6,732 nucleotides of DNA from Lentisphaeria bacterium (GCA_030590715.1 JAUVCU010000086.1:1-6732); one strand, 5' to 3'; shown: positions 1 to 6,413, counted from the first letter of the stretch. The notes: a model not told the origin generated them from the letters alone. A program made the numbers and translations.

Positions 1-103
1 AGCGAAGTTTATCAATATATGTTTCAATTGCTGAAAATTGTTTTCCCACCAAATGCGGGTGAACTAAGAATGTCACCAATTCAATTTCGGGCAATTCAGG
101 CAT
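1..103 (-). CDS. mutM: Formamidopyrimidine-DNA glycosylase, N-terminal part (runs off the left edge)
   Basis: Only the first 34 codons are in the window. The protein begins MPELPEIE, the hallmark N-terminus of the Fpg/MutM family (usually MPELPEVE). In this family the initiator Met is removed, Pro2 becomes the Schiff-base nucleophile and Glu3 is catalytic; both residues are present. The next residues (LVHPHLVGKQFSAIE) fit the first helix and strand of the Fpg N-terminal domain. The Nei branch normally starts MPEGPEI, so Leu4 favours Fpg. The start is supported by an AGGAAAG ribosome binding site with a spacer of about 5 bases. The enzyme excises oxidised purines such as 8-oxoguanine in base excision repair. 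The gene lies downstream of thiG on the same strand, but a terminator and a repeat element separate them, so it probably has its own promoter. The C-terminal zinc finger is outside the window and cannot be checked. Confidence 0.85.
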   Translation of the reverse strand, partial: MPELPEIELVTFLVHPHLVGKQFSAIETYIDKLR

Positions 104-119
104 ACTATCTTTCCTAACT

Positions 120-281
120 TAAACAAGCTAAAGCTTGAACTCCAACAACAACGATAATTTGATCATGTGATGAAACAGGGTTAAATATTTGCTTTACCAC
201 GCTCTAAAAATTCTGACTATCGTTGTTTTACTCGCTTCACTCAGCAAAAGAGTTGTCGGAGTTCAAGCTTCAGCTTGTAAA
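120..281. repeat. MITE-like palindromic element with 26-bp terminal inverted repeats and TAAA flanks
   Basis: Bases 124-149 and 252-277 are inverted repeats that match at 24 of 26 positions; the mismatches are at 130/271 and 144/257. Each outer end reads CAAGCT going inward. The element is flanked on both sides by a direct TAAA (120-123 and 278-281), as a 4-bp target duplication would look. A second, nested inverted repeat of 10 bp (AACAACGATA at 147-156, its complement at 218-227) overlaps the outer stem, so the two folds compete. No open reading frame of note lies inside. The element sits between the thiG terminator and mutM and fills almost all of that spacer. The features are those of a non-autonomous mobile element or an interspersed palindromic repeat. 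Copy number, which would decide, cannot be seen here. Confidence 0.6.
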
Positions 282-296
282 CTACAGTCACAACAT

Positions 297-335
297 AAAA
301 AAAGCTGACCACAATTCATGAATTGTAATCAGCTT
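297..335 (-). terminator. Rho-independent terminator of thiG
   Basis: Read on the minus strand, the stem AAGCTGA pairs with TCAGCTT (bases 329-335 with 302-308). An unpaired 2x2 internal loop follows, then an inner stem ACAATT/AATTGT closed over CATG. The hairpin is followed directly by seven T on the minus strand (bases 297-303 are A on the plus strand). It begins 21 bases after the thiG stop codon. The plus-strand reading has no T-tract, so it acts in one direction only and should insulate mutM from thiG transcription. Confidence 0.85.
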
Positions 336-356
336 ATCATTCATTCAAAAATAAAT

Positions 357-1130
357 TTAGAAGATCTCGTCAAAAGTATTATTTGGGGAAGTAGCAGAAG
401 CATGAGATTGAGTTCCTGCAGGTCCGGCAACTTTCGCCATTTCAGCAGATTCTACAGCCATAGCAAAAGCTTTTGCCATTTTTGCAGGATCTCCTGCTGC
501 AGCAATTGCCGTATTGACAAGAACAGCATCTGCGCCCATTTCGATTGCTGCTGCAGCGTGAGAAGGCAGTCCAATTCCAGCATCAACAATCACCGGCACT
601 TTTGCCTGCTCGATAATGATGCGTAACATAGCTTCTGTCTGAAGTCCCTGGTTTGAACCGATAGGAGCTCCAAGCGGCATAACAGCAACACATCCTACAT
701 CTTCCAAACGCTTTGCCAGAACAGGATCGGCATTAATATACGGAAGAACTTTAAATCCGAGCTCACAAAGTTCTGTTGCAGCAATTAAGGTTTCATAAGG
801 ATCCGGCAGCAGGTATGTCGGATCCGGGTGAATCTCAAGTTTGATTGTATTGTATCCTGCAGCTCGTCCAAATTTAGCAATTTTCACTGCTTCTTTGGCA
901 TTGCGGGCACCACTGGTATTCAGCATTACTTCGATCTTATCGTGATCGATTGCAGCAAGAATGTCATCACTTCCAGCATCGTGAACATCGATACGTCGCA
1001 GCGCGCACGTAACCATCTCTGTTCCCGAAGATTCGATCGCTGAATGCAGTGCGTCTTTTGATGAAAATTTCCCTGTCCCTAGAAACAGGCGGCTTTTGTA
1101 TTCTTTATCGCCAATAATAAGTGGCTTCAT
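357..1130 (-). CDS. thiG: Thiazole synthase ThiG
   Basis: This 257-residue protein has the usual ThiG length. ThiG makes the thiazole-phosphate half of thiamin in the cytoplasm from 1-deoxyxylulose 5-phosphate, dehydroglycine and the sulfur carried as ThiS thiocarboxylate. Family landmarks are the N-terminal SRLFLGTGKF, the IKLEIHPDP segment whose Lys is the Schiff-base lysine, LPYINADPVLAKRLEDVGC, MPLGAPIGSNQGL, and the phosphate-binding DAGIGLPSHAAAAIEMGADAV followed by VNTAIA. A longer reading from a TTG at 1196 is rejected: the ATG at 1130 has a GGAG ribosome binding site 9 bases upstream, and the extension would run through the likely promoter. The gene is divergent from pheA and ends at an intrinsic terminator. 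No thiS, thiF, thiH or thiC is adjacent within the window, and no TPP riboswitch is seen in the leader. Confidence 0.95.
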   Translation of the reverse strand: MKPLIIGDKEYKSRLFLGTGKFSSKDALHSAIESSGTEMVTCALRRIDVHDAGSDDILAAIDHDKIEVMLNTSGARNAKEAVKIAKFGRAAGYNTIKLEIHPDPTYLLPDPYETLIAATELCELGFKVLPYINADPVLAKRLEDVGCVAVMPLGAPIGSNQGLQTEAMLRIIIEQAKVPVIVDAGIGLPSHAAAAIEMGADAVLVNTAIAAAGDPAKMAKAFAMAVESAEMAKVAGPAGTQSHASATSPNNTFDEIF

Positions 1131-1175
1131 TGTATAGGTCTCCAGTACTTCTAAAATAAATTCAGTTAGACTGCC

Positions 1176-1203
1176 ATAATACGCTACGGGTCTCAAAAAT
1201 CAA
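1176..1203 (-). promoter_or_regulatory. Candidate sigma-70 promoter of thiG
   Basis: On the minus strand, TTGATT (bases 1198-1203) is followed after 16 bases by TATTAT (1176-1181). These match 4 of 6 and 5 of 6 consensus positions. Transcription would start near 1169, giving a leader of about 38 bases before the thiG ATG at 1130, too short for a TPP riboswitch. This is pattern matching only. Confidence 0.5.
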
Positions 1204-1214
1204 GTTAGGAAAAA

Positions 1215-1242
1215 TTGTAAATGAACAAGCGACTAGTATCTT
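1215..1242 (+). promoter_or_regulatory. Weak candidate promoter of the pheA-hisC-tyrA operon
   Basis: TTGTAA (1215-1220), 16 bases, then TATCTT (1237-1242): 4 of 6 matches in each box. A TATATA run at 1252-1257 is an alternative -10, but it has no good -35 box. The operon must start in this 160-bp divergent region, yet neither candidate is strong. Confidence 0.25.
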
Positions 1243-1290
1243 ACCCGCGTGTATATAACTAAAGAATAGAACTATAAGTAGGGGCAAACC

Positions 1291-2364
1291 ATGGACCTGA
1301 ATGAGTTAAGAAATAACATCGATAGAATTGACCGCAATATTGTCAGTTTACTGAATGAAAGATATGAATATGTAAAAGGTGTGGGTGAATGGAAAAATAG
1401 CAATTCAAGTGCTATTTACGTTCCAGAGAGAGAGAAAGCTCTACTTGAAAAACTTGAGTCGATCAATACAGAAGGTCTGCTTCAAAATAGAACGCTACGC
1501 GCCATTTACCGCGAGATCATGTCGGGAGCAATTGCTCTTGAGCACCCCGTAAAAGTTGGATACCTTGGTCCGGAAGCGACATTTACTCAACAGGCTGCCC
1601 TTGGTAAATTCGGCCGCAGTGTTGAATACAAACCAAGCAGCAACATCGCGGAAGTTTTCACTGAAGTTGAAATGAACCGCGTCGACTACGGATGCGTTCC
1701 AATCGAAAACTCGACAGAAGGAGCTGTAAACTATACTCTTGACCGCTTTGTTGACTCAAACTCAAAAATTTGTGCAGAAATCAACATGAGCATTCATCAG
1801 AATCTTATGGCGAACTGTGATAAAGCAGCAATCAAACGCATATACAGCCATCCTCAAGCATTGGGTCAATGCCGCAACTGGCTTCAAAAGAACTTTCCCG
1901 GCATAGACCTTATTGAAGTATCGAGTACTACTAAAGCTGCAAAAACGGCTTCTATCGAAGAGAACTCAGCTGCAATTGCCAGCACACTCGCAGCAGAAAC
2001 GTACAATTTAAAGCTACTTGAAGAAAGCATTGAGGACAACACTGATAATACGACTCGCTTTCTGATTATCGGTAACCAGGAACCGAAACCGACCGGCGAT
2101 GACAAAACATCTATCTGCTTTGCAATCAAAGATAAAATAGGAGCTCTATACGACTGCCTGCTTCCTTTCAAGCACGAAGATATTACGCTTACGATGATTG
2201 AGAGCCGTCCCTCAAAACGTAAAAACTGGCAGTACTGCTTCTTTCTCGACATGCTTGGTCACAAGGATGGCGAGAATGTCAAGAAAGCAATCTCCGAACT
2301 AGAAGAGATGTGCCAGTTTGTGAAAGTTCTTGGATCTTACCCGCGTTCAACAGACATCATCTAA
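1291..2364 (+). CDS. pheA: Bifunctional chorismate mutase / prephenate dehydratase (P-protein)
   Basis: This 357-residue cytosolic enzyme converts chorismate to prephenate and then to phenylpyruvate, the committed steps to phenylalanine. Residues 1-85 form an AroQ-type chorismate mutase: LRNNIDRIDRNIVSLLNER carries Arg7 and Arg24, then Lys35 in VGEWK, then Arg47 and Glu48 in VPEREKALL. Residues 87-262 are the prephenate dehydratase, beginning VGYLGPEATFTQQAA, with VPIENSTEGAV at 136-146, SHPQAL at 186-191 and the catalytic TRF motif at 255-257. Residues 273-357 form an ACT domain with GALY (284-287) and ESRPSK (304-309), the phenylalanine-binding motifs, so feedback inhibition by Phe is expected. 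The start has an AGGGG ribosome binding site 6 bases upstream. It is the first gene of an operon; hisC follows after 20 bases. Confidence 0.96.
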   Translation: MDLNELRNNIDRIDRNIVSLLNERYEYVKGVGEWKNSNSSAIYVPEREKALLEKLESINTEGLLQNRTLRAIYREIMSGAIALEHPVKVGYLGPEATFTQQAALGKFGRSVEYKPSSNIAEVFTEVEMNRVDYGCVPIENSTEGAVNYTLDRFVDSNSKICAEINMSIHQNLMANCDKAAIKRIYSHPQALGQCRNWLQKNFPGIDLIEVSSTTKAAKTASIEENSAAIASTLAAETYNLKLLEESIEDNTDNTTRFLIIGNQEPKPTGDDKTSICFAIKDKIGALYDCLLPFKHEDITLTMIESRPSKRKNWQYCFFLDMLGHKDGENVKKAISELEEMCQFVKVLGSYPRSTDII

Positions 2365-2384
2365 GCAAAATAAAGGATTATTTT

Positions 2385-3485
2385 ATGTCTTTGAAAGATT
2401 ATATGAACCCCGATGTAGCGTCAGTGGTCGCCTACCAGCCGGGAAAACCGATAACAGACGTAGCTCGTGAGCTTGGACTTGATCCTGATACAATTGCCAA
2501 ACTTGCATCGAACGAGAATCCGCTTGGCCCATCTCCAAAAGCGAAAAAGGCTATGCGTGCCGCAATAAACGATATGCATATTTATCCGGACGGTGGGGCT
2601 CTTGCTCTAAAAGATAAGCTTTCGGAAACACTTGATTTCCCGACTGATCATTTTATTGTCGGAAATGGTTCCAATGAGATCCTTGAGTTTATCGGACACT
2701 GTTTCATGCATCAGGAAACTTCTGTTGTAGCCAGCGCACATGCTTTTATTGTCTACAAGCTTATGGCTAAAATGTTCGGGTCTGAATTCATCGAAGTTCC
2801 TTCAATTGAACTTGGGCACGATCTTAAAGCAATGGCGAAAGCTATTAAACCGACAACACGCGTTATTTTTGTCTGCAACCCGAACAATCCGACCGGAACA
2901 TTTGTTTCAGGTCAGCAGATTGATTCTTTCATGAAAAAAGTTCCGGAAGATGTACTGGTCGTATTCGATGAAGCCTACGCTGAAATCTGTACGCGCAAAA
3001 TGCCTGATACTCTTAAATACGTTCGCGAAGGCCGCAACGTTATGGTTCTTAGAACGTTCTCGAAAGCTTATGGTCTTGCGGGATTGAGAATCGGTTACGG
3101 GATTGCTAAACCGGAAATCATTGAAATGATCGGTAAACCGCGCCAGCCTTTCAACGCCAATGCAATGGCTCAAGCTGCGGCAATTGCAGCTCTTGAGGAC
3201 AAAGCTTTTGTGAACAAATCAAAAAGGCTTTTCAAACGCGGAATTGAGCACGTTATTGAATTCTGCGAAGAAAGTAACCTTGAATACATCAAGCCTGTTG
3301 CCAATTTTATGCTTATCAAAGTAGGTGACGGAGCCAAATGTTTTGAAGAACTTCAAAAACGCGGAGTTATCACCCGTCCGATGGCCGGATATCAGCTTCC
3401 CGACTGGATCAGAATTTCTTTTGGAACCGACGAGGAAAATGAAAAGCTAATCGAAGCTTTCAAAGAGGTCTTAAAATGTCTGTAG
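2385..3485 (+). CDS. hisC: HisC-family aminotransferase (histidinol-phosphate / aromatic aminotransferase)
   Basis: This is a 366-residue fold-type I PLP aminotransferase of the HisC subfamily. Motifs in order are LASNENPLGPSP (40-51), YPDGG (67-71), NGSNEIL (94-100), NPNNPTG (165-171), VFDEAYAE with the PLP-ring Asp195 (193-200), and FSKAYGLAGLRIGYG with the Schiff-base lysine Lys227 (225-239). WIRISFGT near the C-terminus carries Arg343, the likely carboxylate-binding arginine. The ATG at 2385 has an AAAGGAT ribosome binding site and lies 20 bases after pheA; a longer reading from a GTG at 2310 would overlap pheA without need. Position between pheA and tyrA suggests that it transaminates phenylpyruvate, hydroxyphenylpyruvate or prephenate, as the HisC of the Bacillus subtilis trp-aro cluster is known to do. 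A role in histidine synthesis is equally possible and cannot be separated by sequence alone. Confidence 0.93.
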   Translation: MSLKDYMNPDVASVVAYQPGKPITDVARELGLDPDTIAKLASNENPLGPSPKAKKAMRAAINDMHIYPDGGALALKDKLSETLDFPTDHFIVGNGSNEILEFIGHCFMHQETSVVASAHAFIVYKLMAKMFGSEFIEVPSIELGHDLKAMAKAIKPTTRVIFVCNPNNPTGTFVSGQQIDSFMKKVPEDVLVVFDEAYAEICTRKMPDTLKYVREGRNVMVLRTFSKAYGLAGLRIGYGIAKPEIIEMIGKPRQPFNANAMAQAAAIAALEDKAFVNKSKRLFKRGIEHVIEFCEESNLEYIKPVANFMLIKVGDGAKCFEELQKRGVITRPMAGYQLPDWIRISFGTDEENEKLIEAFKEVLKCL

Positions 3486-4354
3486 AACCTACAAATGTAG
3501 CGATAATCGGACTTGGCCTTCTTGGAGGTTCACTCGGTCTTGCCTTAAAAGATAAAGGTTACAACCGTCTGGGATGGGCACGAAGAGAAGAAACTCGAAT
3601 TCAGGCTCTTGTACAGGATGTTATTGACGAAACGTCTGAAGATGTCGAGTTAGTTCTAAATCAGGCAGACCTTACCATCATCTGCCTTCCGATTCCTAAA
3701 ATCATGGAATTCTGCGAACAATACGCCGACAAATTCAAACCCGGATCGGTTGTTACAGATATTGGAAGTGTAAAGGAAGTTATCGTTATACGCGGAGAAA
3801 AAGCTTTTGAAACCCTGGACGTAGAATTTGTCGGAAGCCATCCGATGGCCGGAACAGAAAAAAGCGGTCTGGATGCATCTTTTGCAGAGATGTATAACGG
3901 TGCGGCTGTATTTGTAACTCCGACGGATAATTCGACTAACCGAGCTGTAAAGCTTGTCGAAAAGCTGTGGAAAGACATTAACACCACTCCGGTGCAACTG
4001 TCTGTTCAGGAACACGATAATCTTGTAGCTCACACAAGTCATATTTCACACGTGCTCGCACTTGCCTTAACTTTGGCTGTTCTTGACTGCGATGAAGATA
4101 CAGAAAAATTGCGCTACGATGGTTGTGCGAGCGGATTCAGAGATACGTCGAGGATCACATCATCGAACCCTCAAATGTGGCGTGAAATCATTGAAAATAA
4201 CCAGCCGGCTGTTCTGGATGTTGTTAAGTCTGTGGAAAAAGAGTGGCACGACATACGTACTGTTATCGAAAATAAAGAGTACGACAAACTCGAGTCACTT
4301 TTTGCCAAAGGTAAAGTACTTCGCGATGACTGGATGAAATATCGTTATAATTAA
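3476..4354 (+). CDS. tyrA: Prephenate/arogenate dehydrogenase TyrA
   Basis: This 292-residue monofunctional TyrA oxidatively decarboxylates prephenate (or arogenate) on the way to tyrosine. A Rossmann nucleotide-binding start GLGLLGG (12-18) is followed by TDIGSVK (94-100) with Ser98, GSHPMAGTEKSG (120-131) with the active-site His122, EHDNLVAHTSHISH (179-192), and SGFRDTSRI (219-227) with Arg222 and Arg226. The end of the second Rossmann strand reads GWARRE, without the acidic residue usual in NAD-specific members, which suggests NADP use. There is no ACT or chorismate mutase domain; Tyr feedback, if any, is not evident. The ATG overlaps the end of hisC by 10 bases and has a GAGG ribosome binding site inside hisC, so translation is probably coupled. 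It is the last gene of the operon, with a terminator 26 bases after the stop. Confidence 0.94.
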   Translation: MSVEPTNVAIIGLGLLGGSLGLALKDKGYNRLGWARREETRIQALVQDVIDETSEDVELVLNQADLTIICLPIPKIMEFCEQYADKFKPGSVVTDIGSVKEVIVIRGEKAFETLDVEFVGSHPMAGTEKSGLDASFAEMYNGAAVFVTPTDNSTNRAVKLVEKLWKDINTTPVQLSVQEHDNLVAHTSHISHVLALALTLAVLDCDEDTEKLRYDGCASGFRDTSRITSSNPQMWREIIENNQPAVLDVVKSVEKEWHDIRTVIENKEYDKLESLFAKGKVLRDDWMKYRYN

Positions 4355-4378
4355 AATCCAGCTCGTTAATCGATGATT

Positions 4379-4413
4379 AAGGTCCGTAAAATCACATTTT
4401 GCGGGCCTTTTTT
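4379..4413 (+). terminator. Rho-independent terminator of pheA-hisC-tyrA
   Basis: A 12-bp stem (4381-4392 with 4396-4407) closed over CAC is followed by six T (4408-4413), and two preceding A can extend the stem into the T-tract. Two of the pairs are G-U wobbles (4383/4405 and 4387/4401), which become A-C mismatches in the opposite transcript. The hairpin therefore favours the plus strand and is a poor terminator for the converging GGDEF gene. A small palindrome TTAATC-GAT-GATTAA (4366-4380) lies just before it. Confidence 0.92.
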
Positions 4414-4426
4414 ATTGCTCGAGATA

Positions 4427-5338
4427 TCATGTAAATCCGTTTGCAAGAACAACTTTATTTCTGCCTGTATTTTTCGCATTGTACAGCGCCTCATCAGCCC
4501 GCTTGAGAATTTCCTCCATAGGCTCATTTTTAGTTTTCATACAGGCTATTCCCTGGCTTATGGTGAAGTTTATTTCATGCTTGTCAAAGACAAAGGCTTC
4601 ATCTTCCACATTGGAACGCAGATGTTCCGCAAGTATTGCCGCATTTTCGAGGCTCGTCTCCGGGAGAATACAGCAGAACTCTTCTCCTCCATATCTAACA
4701 AAGGTATCAGACGGACGTATTCGAGACTGTACGAGATCTGAGAACTGTTGTAAAACGAAGTCCCCAGCCTGATGCCCGTAAGTATCGTTGATTGATTTAA
4801 AAAAATCAATATCGAGAATAATAAGACTCAAGTCACGCTCGTGCCTGGAGTTTCGACTTATTTCTGCAGCGAACCGGTCCTCAAGGTAACGCCGGTTGTA
4901 CGCACCAGTCAGACAGTCTGTTAAATTCATCTCATTTAGTCTCGCCTCGATAGAGGCAACTTCAGTCATGTCCTGAATCGTAAAAAAGAGATATTCAATT
5001 GTGCCATTTTCATCCCTCAAAGGGCCAAGAGTACTATTTTGAGGCATTTTATCGAAAGTTGTATCAACGTTATTCATTATTTTGAGAGGAATAATGTACT
5101 CATGTTTTTTGTATGAAAGATAAGAGAATGTCCCGAATGACAGCGCGGCTTTACAGCTGCGTGTAAACCACGGTAGATCCAGATTTGGTGCAATTTCGAA
5201 GATTGACAATCCTACTACGCTGGAGTTTTTTCTGCCGCTATGATTTTCCATCCAGTGATTCCACTGATTAATCGTCAGGTCTTTATTGAGAATAATAATT
5301 CCCGTATTGACCATATTGAAAACCTGCTTGTAGATCAT
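4427..5338 (-). CDS. PAS-GGDEF diguanylate cyclase
   Basis: This 303-residue protein has no predicted signal peptide or membrane segment, so it is probably cytosolic. Residues about 4-125 form a PAS-like sensor domain: a typical start NTGIIILNKDLTINQWN, later SVVGLSIFEIAP, and a PAC-like end LFFTIQDMTE. A short helical linker (126-138) leads to the GGDEF domain (about 139-300): LTDCLTGAYNRRYL, LDIDFFKSINDTYGHQAGD with the metal-binding Asp176, then GGEEF at 217-221. An RxxD inhibitory site (RPSD, 208-211) lies five residues before GGEEF, as in product-inhibited cyclases. It should make c-di-GMP from two GTP under feedback control. The start overlaps the upstream CheC-like gene by ATGA and has a GGAAG ribosome binding site, which indicates translational coupling. 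The signal sensed by the PAS domain is unknown. Confidence 0.93.
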   Translation of the reverse strand: MIYKQVFNMVNTGIIILNKDLTINQWNHWMENHSGRKNSSVVGLSIFEIAPNLDLPWFTRSCKAALSFGTFSYLSYKKHEYIIPLKIMNNVDTTFDKMPQNSTLGPLRDENGTIEYLFFTIQDMTEVASIEARLNEMNLTDCLTGAYNRRYLEDRFAAEISRNSRHERDLSLIILDIDFFKSINDTYGHQAGDFVLQQFSDLVQSRIRPSDTFVRYGGEEFCCILPETSLENAAILAEHLRSNVEDEAFVFDKHEINFTISQGIACMKTKNEPMEEILKRADEALYNAKNTGRNKVVLANGFT

Positions 5339-5964
5339 TCGTATGCTTCCATAAAATTATTCAAGGCATCACGTAGCCACTGAATTGAGTCTTCACTTGT
5401 AAGTAGCAGAAGAAATCCATTTATATTCTGTTTTTCAAATTCAAAAACGGTTTTCATCGCTATCACCAACTGGTTCTGCTCCATACCAGAAATCAGCTTT
5501 TCTACACTTCCTCGGTCTTCAAAAATCATTTGAGGAGGAGAATAGGTAACAAATGTATTCAACAGCTCTGAGAGTTTACCGATACAGGCTCCGATAAGGA
5601 TATTACCGACCTCGACCAGAATATCATCATGACTGGATACTTCGTCATCAAAATCGTGATCATTTTTAAATATACCGAGCATATTGTCGTTCTCGAGAGA
5701 TGGGAAAACCAAGAAAGCGGCTCCTTTCAGATCGCCCCAGAATTTCTGTTCGATGATAGCTGTCTTGTCAAAAGTTTTTGTTGATTCATCAATAAAACCC
5801 GCAACATCACTCATTTTCATGAGATTAATATTCGGAATGCTCAAGACCACATAAAGGTCAATAACCTGGGCAAGATCTGCCGATGCATTCCCAAAAGAAA
5901 TATTCATAATTTCCTGAAGGATATCTTTCTCCTCATCAGGGAAAATTGTCTGATCCAACGACAT
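5335..5964 (-). CDS. CheC-type chemotaxis phosphatase
   Basis: This 209-residue protein is a CheC/CheX/FliY-family phosphatase, the class that removes phosphate from CheY-P. Two copies of the CheC signature D-x3-E-x2-N-x22-P are visible with exact spacing. The first uses Asp14, Glu18, Asn21 and Pro44 (DILQEIMNISFGNASADL). The second uses Asp114, Glu118, Asn121 and Pro144 (DILVEVGNILIGACIGKLSELL). Two sites and about 205 residues are typical of CheC rather than CheX (about 155 residues, one site). FliY carries extra C-terminal flagellar motor sequence, which is absent here. A 14-bp gap separates it from the upstream receiver gene, and its AGGAG ribosome binding site overlaps that gene's stop codon; the GGDEF gene follows with a 4-bp overlap. 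The obvious substrate is the phosphorylated receiver encoded just upstream. No cheD is in the window. Confidence 0.88.
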   Translation of the reverse strand: MSLDQTIFPDEEKDILQEIMNISFGNASADLAQVIDLYVVLSIPNINLMKMSDVAGFIDESTKTFDKTAIIEQKFWGDLKGAAFLVFPSLENDNMLGIFKNDHDFDDEVSSHDDILVEVGNILIGACIGKLSELLNTFVTYSPPQMIFEDRGSVEKLISGMEQNQLVIAMKTVFEFEKQNINGFLLLLTSEDSIQWLRDALNNFMEAYE

Positions 5965-5978
5965 CGAGTTCTTACTCC

Positions 5979-6350
5979 TTAATTTAAATGATCAGTCGCT
6001 TCTGTAATGACTTTCGCTATATCTTCTGTACTCGCGGGCTTTTTCAGTAACGTATAGGCACCTAAACCCATTATTTTATCGACCGATCTTTGCTGGACAT
6101 CAGCTGTAAGAGCAATAACGAATACATCCTGATTCATATTTTTTAGTTCACCCATGGCTTCATATCCATCCATGACCGGCATCGTAAGATCAAGGAAAAT
6201 AATATCAGGATCCTCCGCAGAATACTGTTCTAGAGCTTCCTGCCCATTAGTAGCCTCAATTATTGTGTACTTGTTTTTGTCCGGTATGCAGCTTTTAAGC
6301 ATTCGCCGAGCAATTGGAGAATCATCGACTATTAGTATTTTTTTAATCAT
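5979..6350 (-). CDS. CheY-like stand-alone response regulator
   Basis: This 123-residue protein is a single receiver domain with no output domain. The acidic pair Asp9/Asp10 (ILIVDDSPIARRML), the phosphoacceptor Asp54 (IIFLDLTMPVMDG), Thr82 (ALTAD) and the Lys104-Pro105 pair (LLKKPAS) are all present, so it should be phosphorylatable and Mg-dependent. An AAGG ribosome binding site lies 7 bases before the ATG. It is the first gene of the receiver-CheC-GGDEF operon. The DSPIARRMLK start resembles CheY proteins, but without a neighbouring cheA or motor genes it is unclear whether it controls the flagellar switch or a partner such as the co-encoded diguanylate cyclase. The cognate kinase is not in the window. 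Confidence 0.92.
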   Translation of the reverse strand: MIKKILIVDDSPIARRMLKSCIPDKNKYTIIEATNGQEALEQYSAEDPDIIFLDLTMPVMDGYEAMGELKNMNQDVFVIALTADVQQRSVDKIMGLGAYTLLKKPASTEDIAKVITEATDHLN

Positions 6351-6413
6351 ATCTTAACCTTTTAAAAACGATTAACACTCTTGTAATACATGGTACGAAA
6401 AAAGAACTCTGAA

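Noticed and set aside
1131..1196. Longer thiG reading starting at a TTG at 1196
   Set aside because: There is no ribosome binding site before it, the added 22 residues are not part of ThiG, and it runs across the likely thiG promoter; the ATG at 1130 has a good GGAG.
1131..1290. TPP riboswitch or T-box/attenuator in the thiG-pheA spacer
   Set aside because: No TPP aptamer core motifs are visible on the minus strand, and there is no hairpin with a T-tract on the plus strand before pheA.
1884..2252. Minus-strand open frame of 122 codons inside pheA
   Set aside because: It lies wholly antisense to a well-conserved gene, its product shows no recognisable family features, and it is best explained as a shadow frame.
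2310..2384. Longer hisC reading starting at a GTG at 2310 inside pheA
   Set aside because: The ATG at 2385 has its own AAAGGAT site and gives the standard HisC length; the extension would overlap pheA by 55 bases.
3656..4042. Minus-strand open frames inside tyrA
   Set aside because: They are antisense to conserved TyrA motifs, overlap each other in two frames, and have no domain signals.
4373..4741. Plus-strand open frame starting in the tyrA terminator and running antisense into the GGDEF gene
   Set aside because: Its start sits next to the terminator hairpin and the rest opposes conserved GGDEF sequence; no ribosome binding site or family features.
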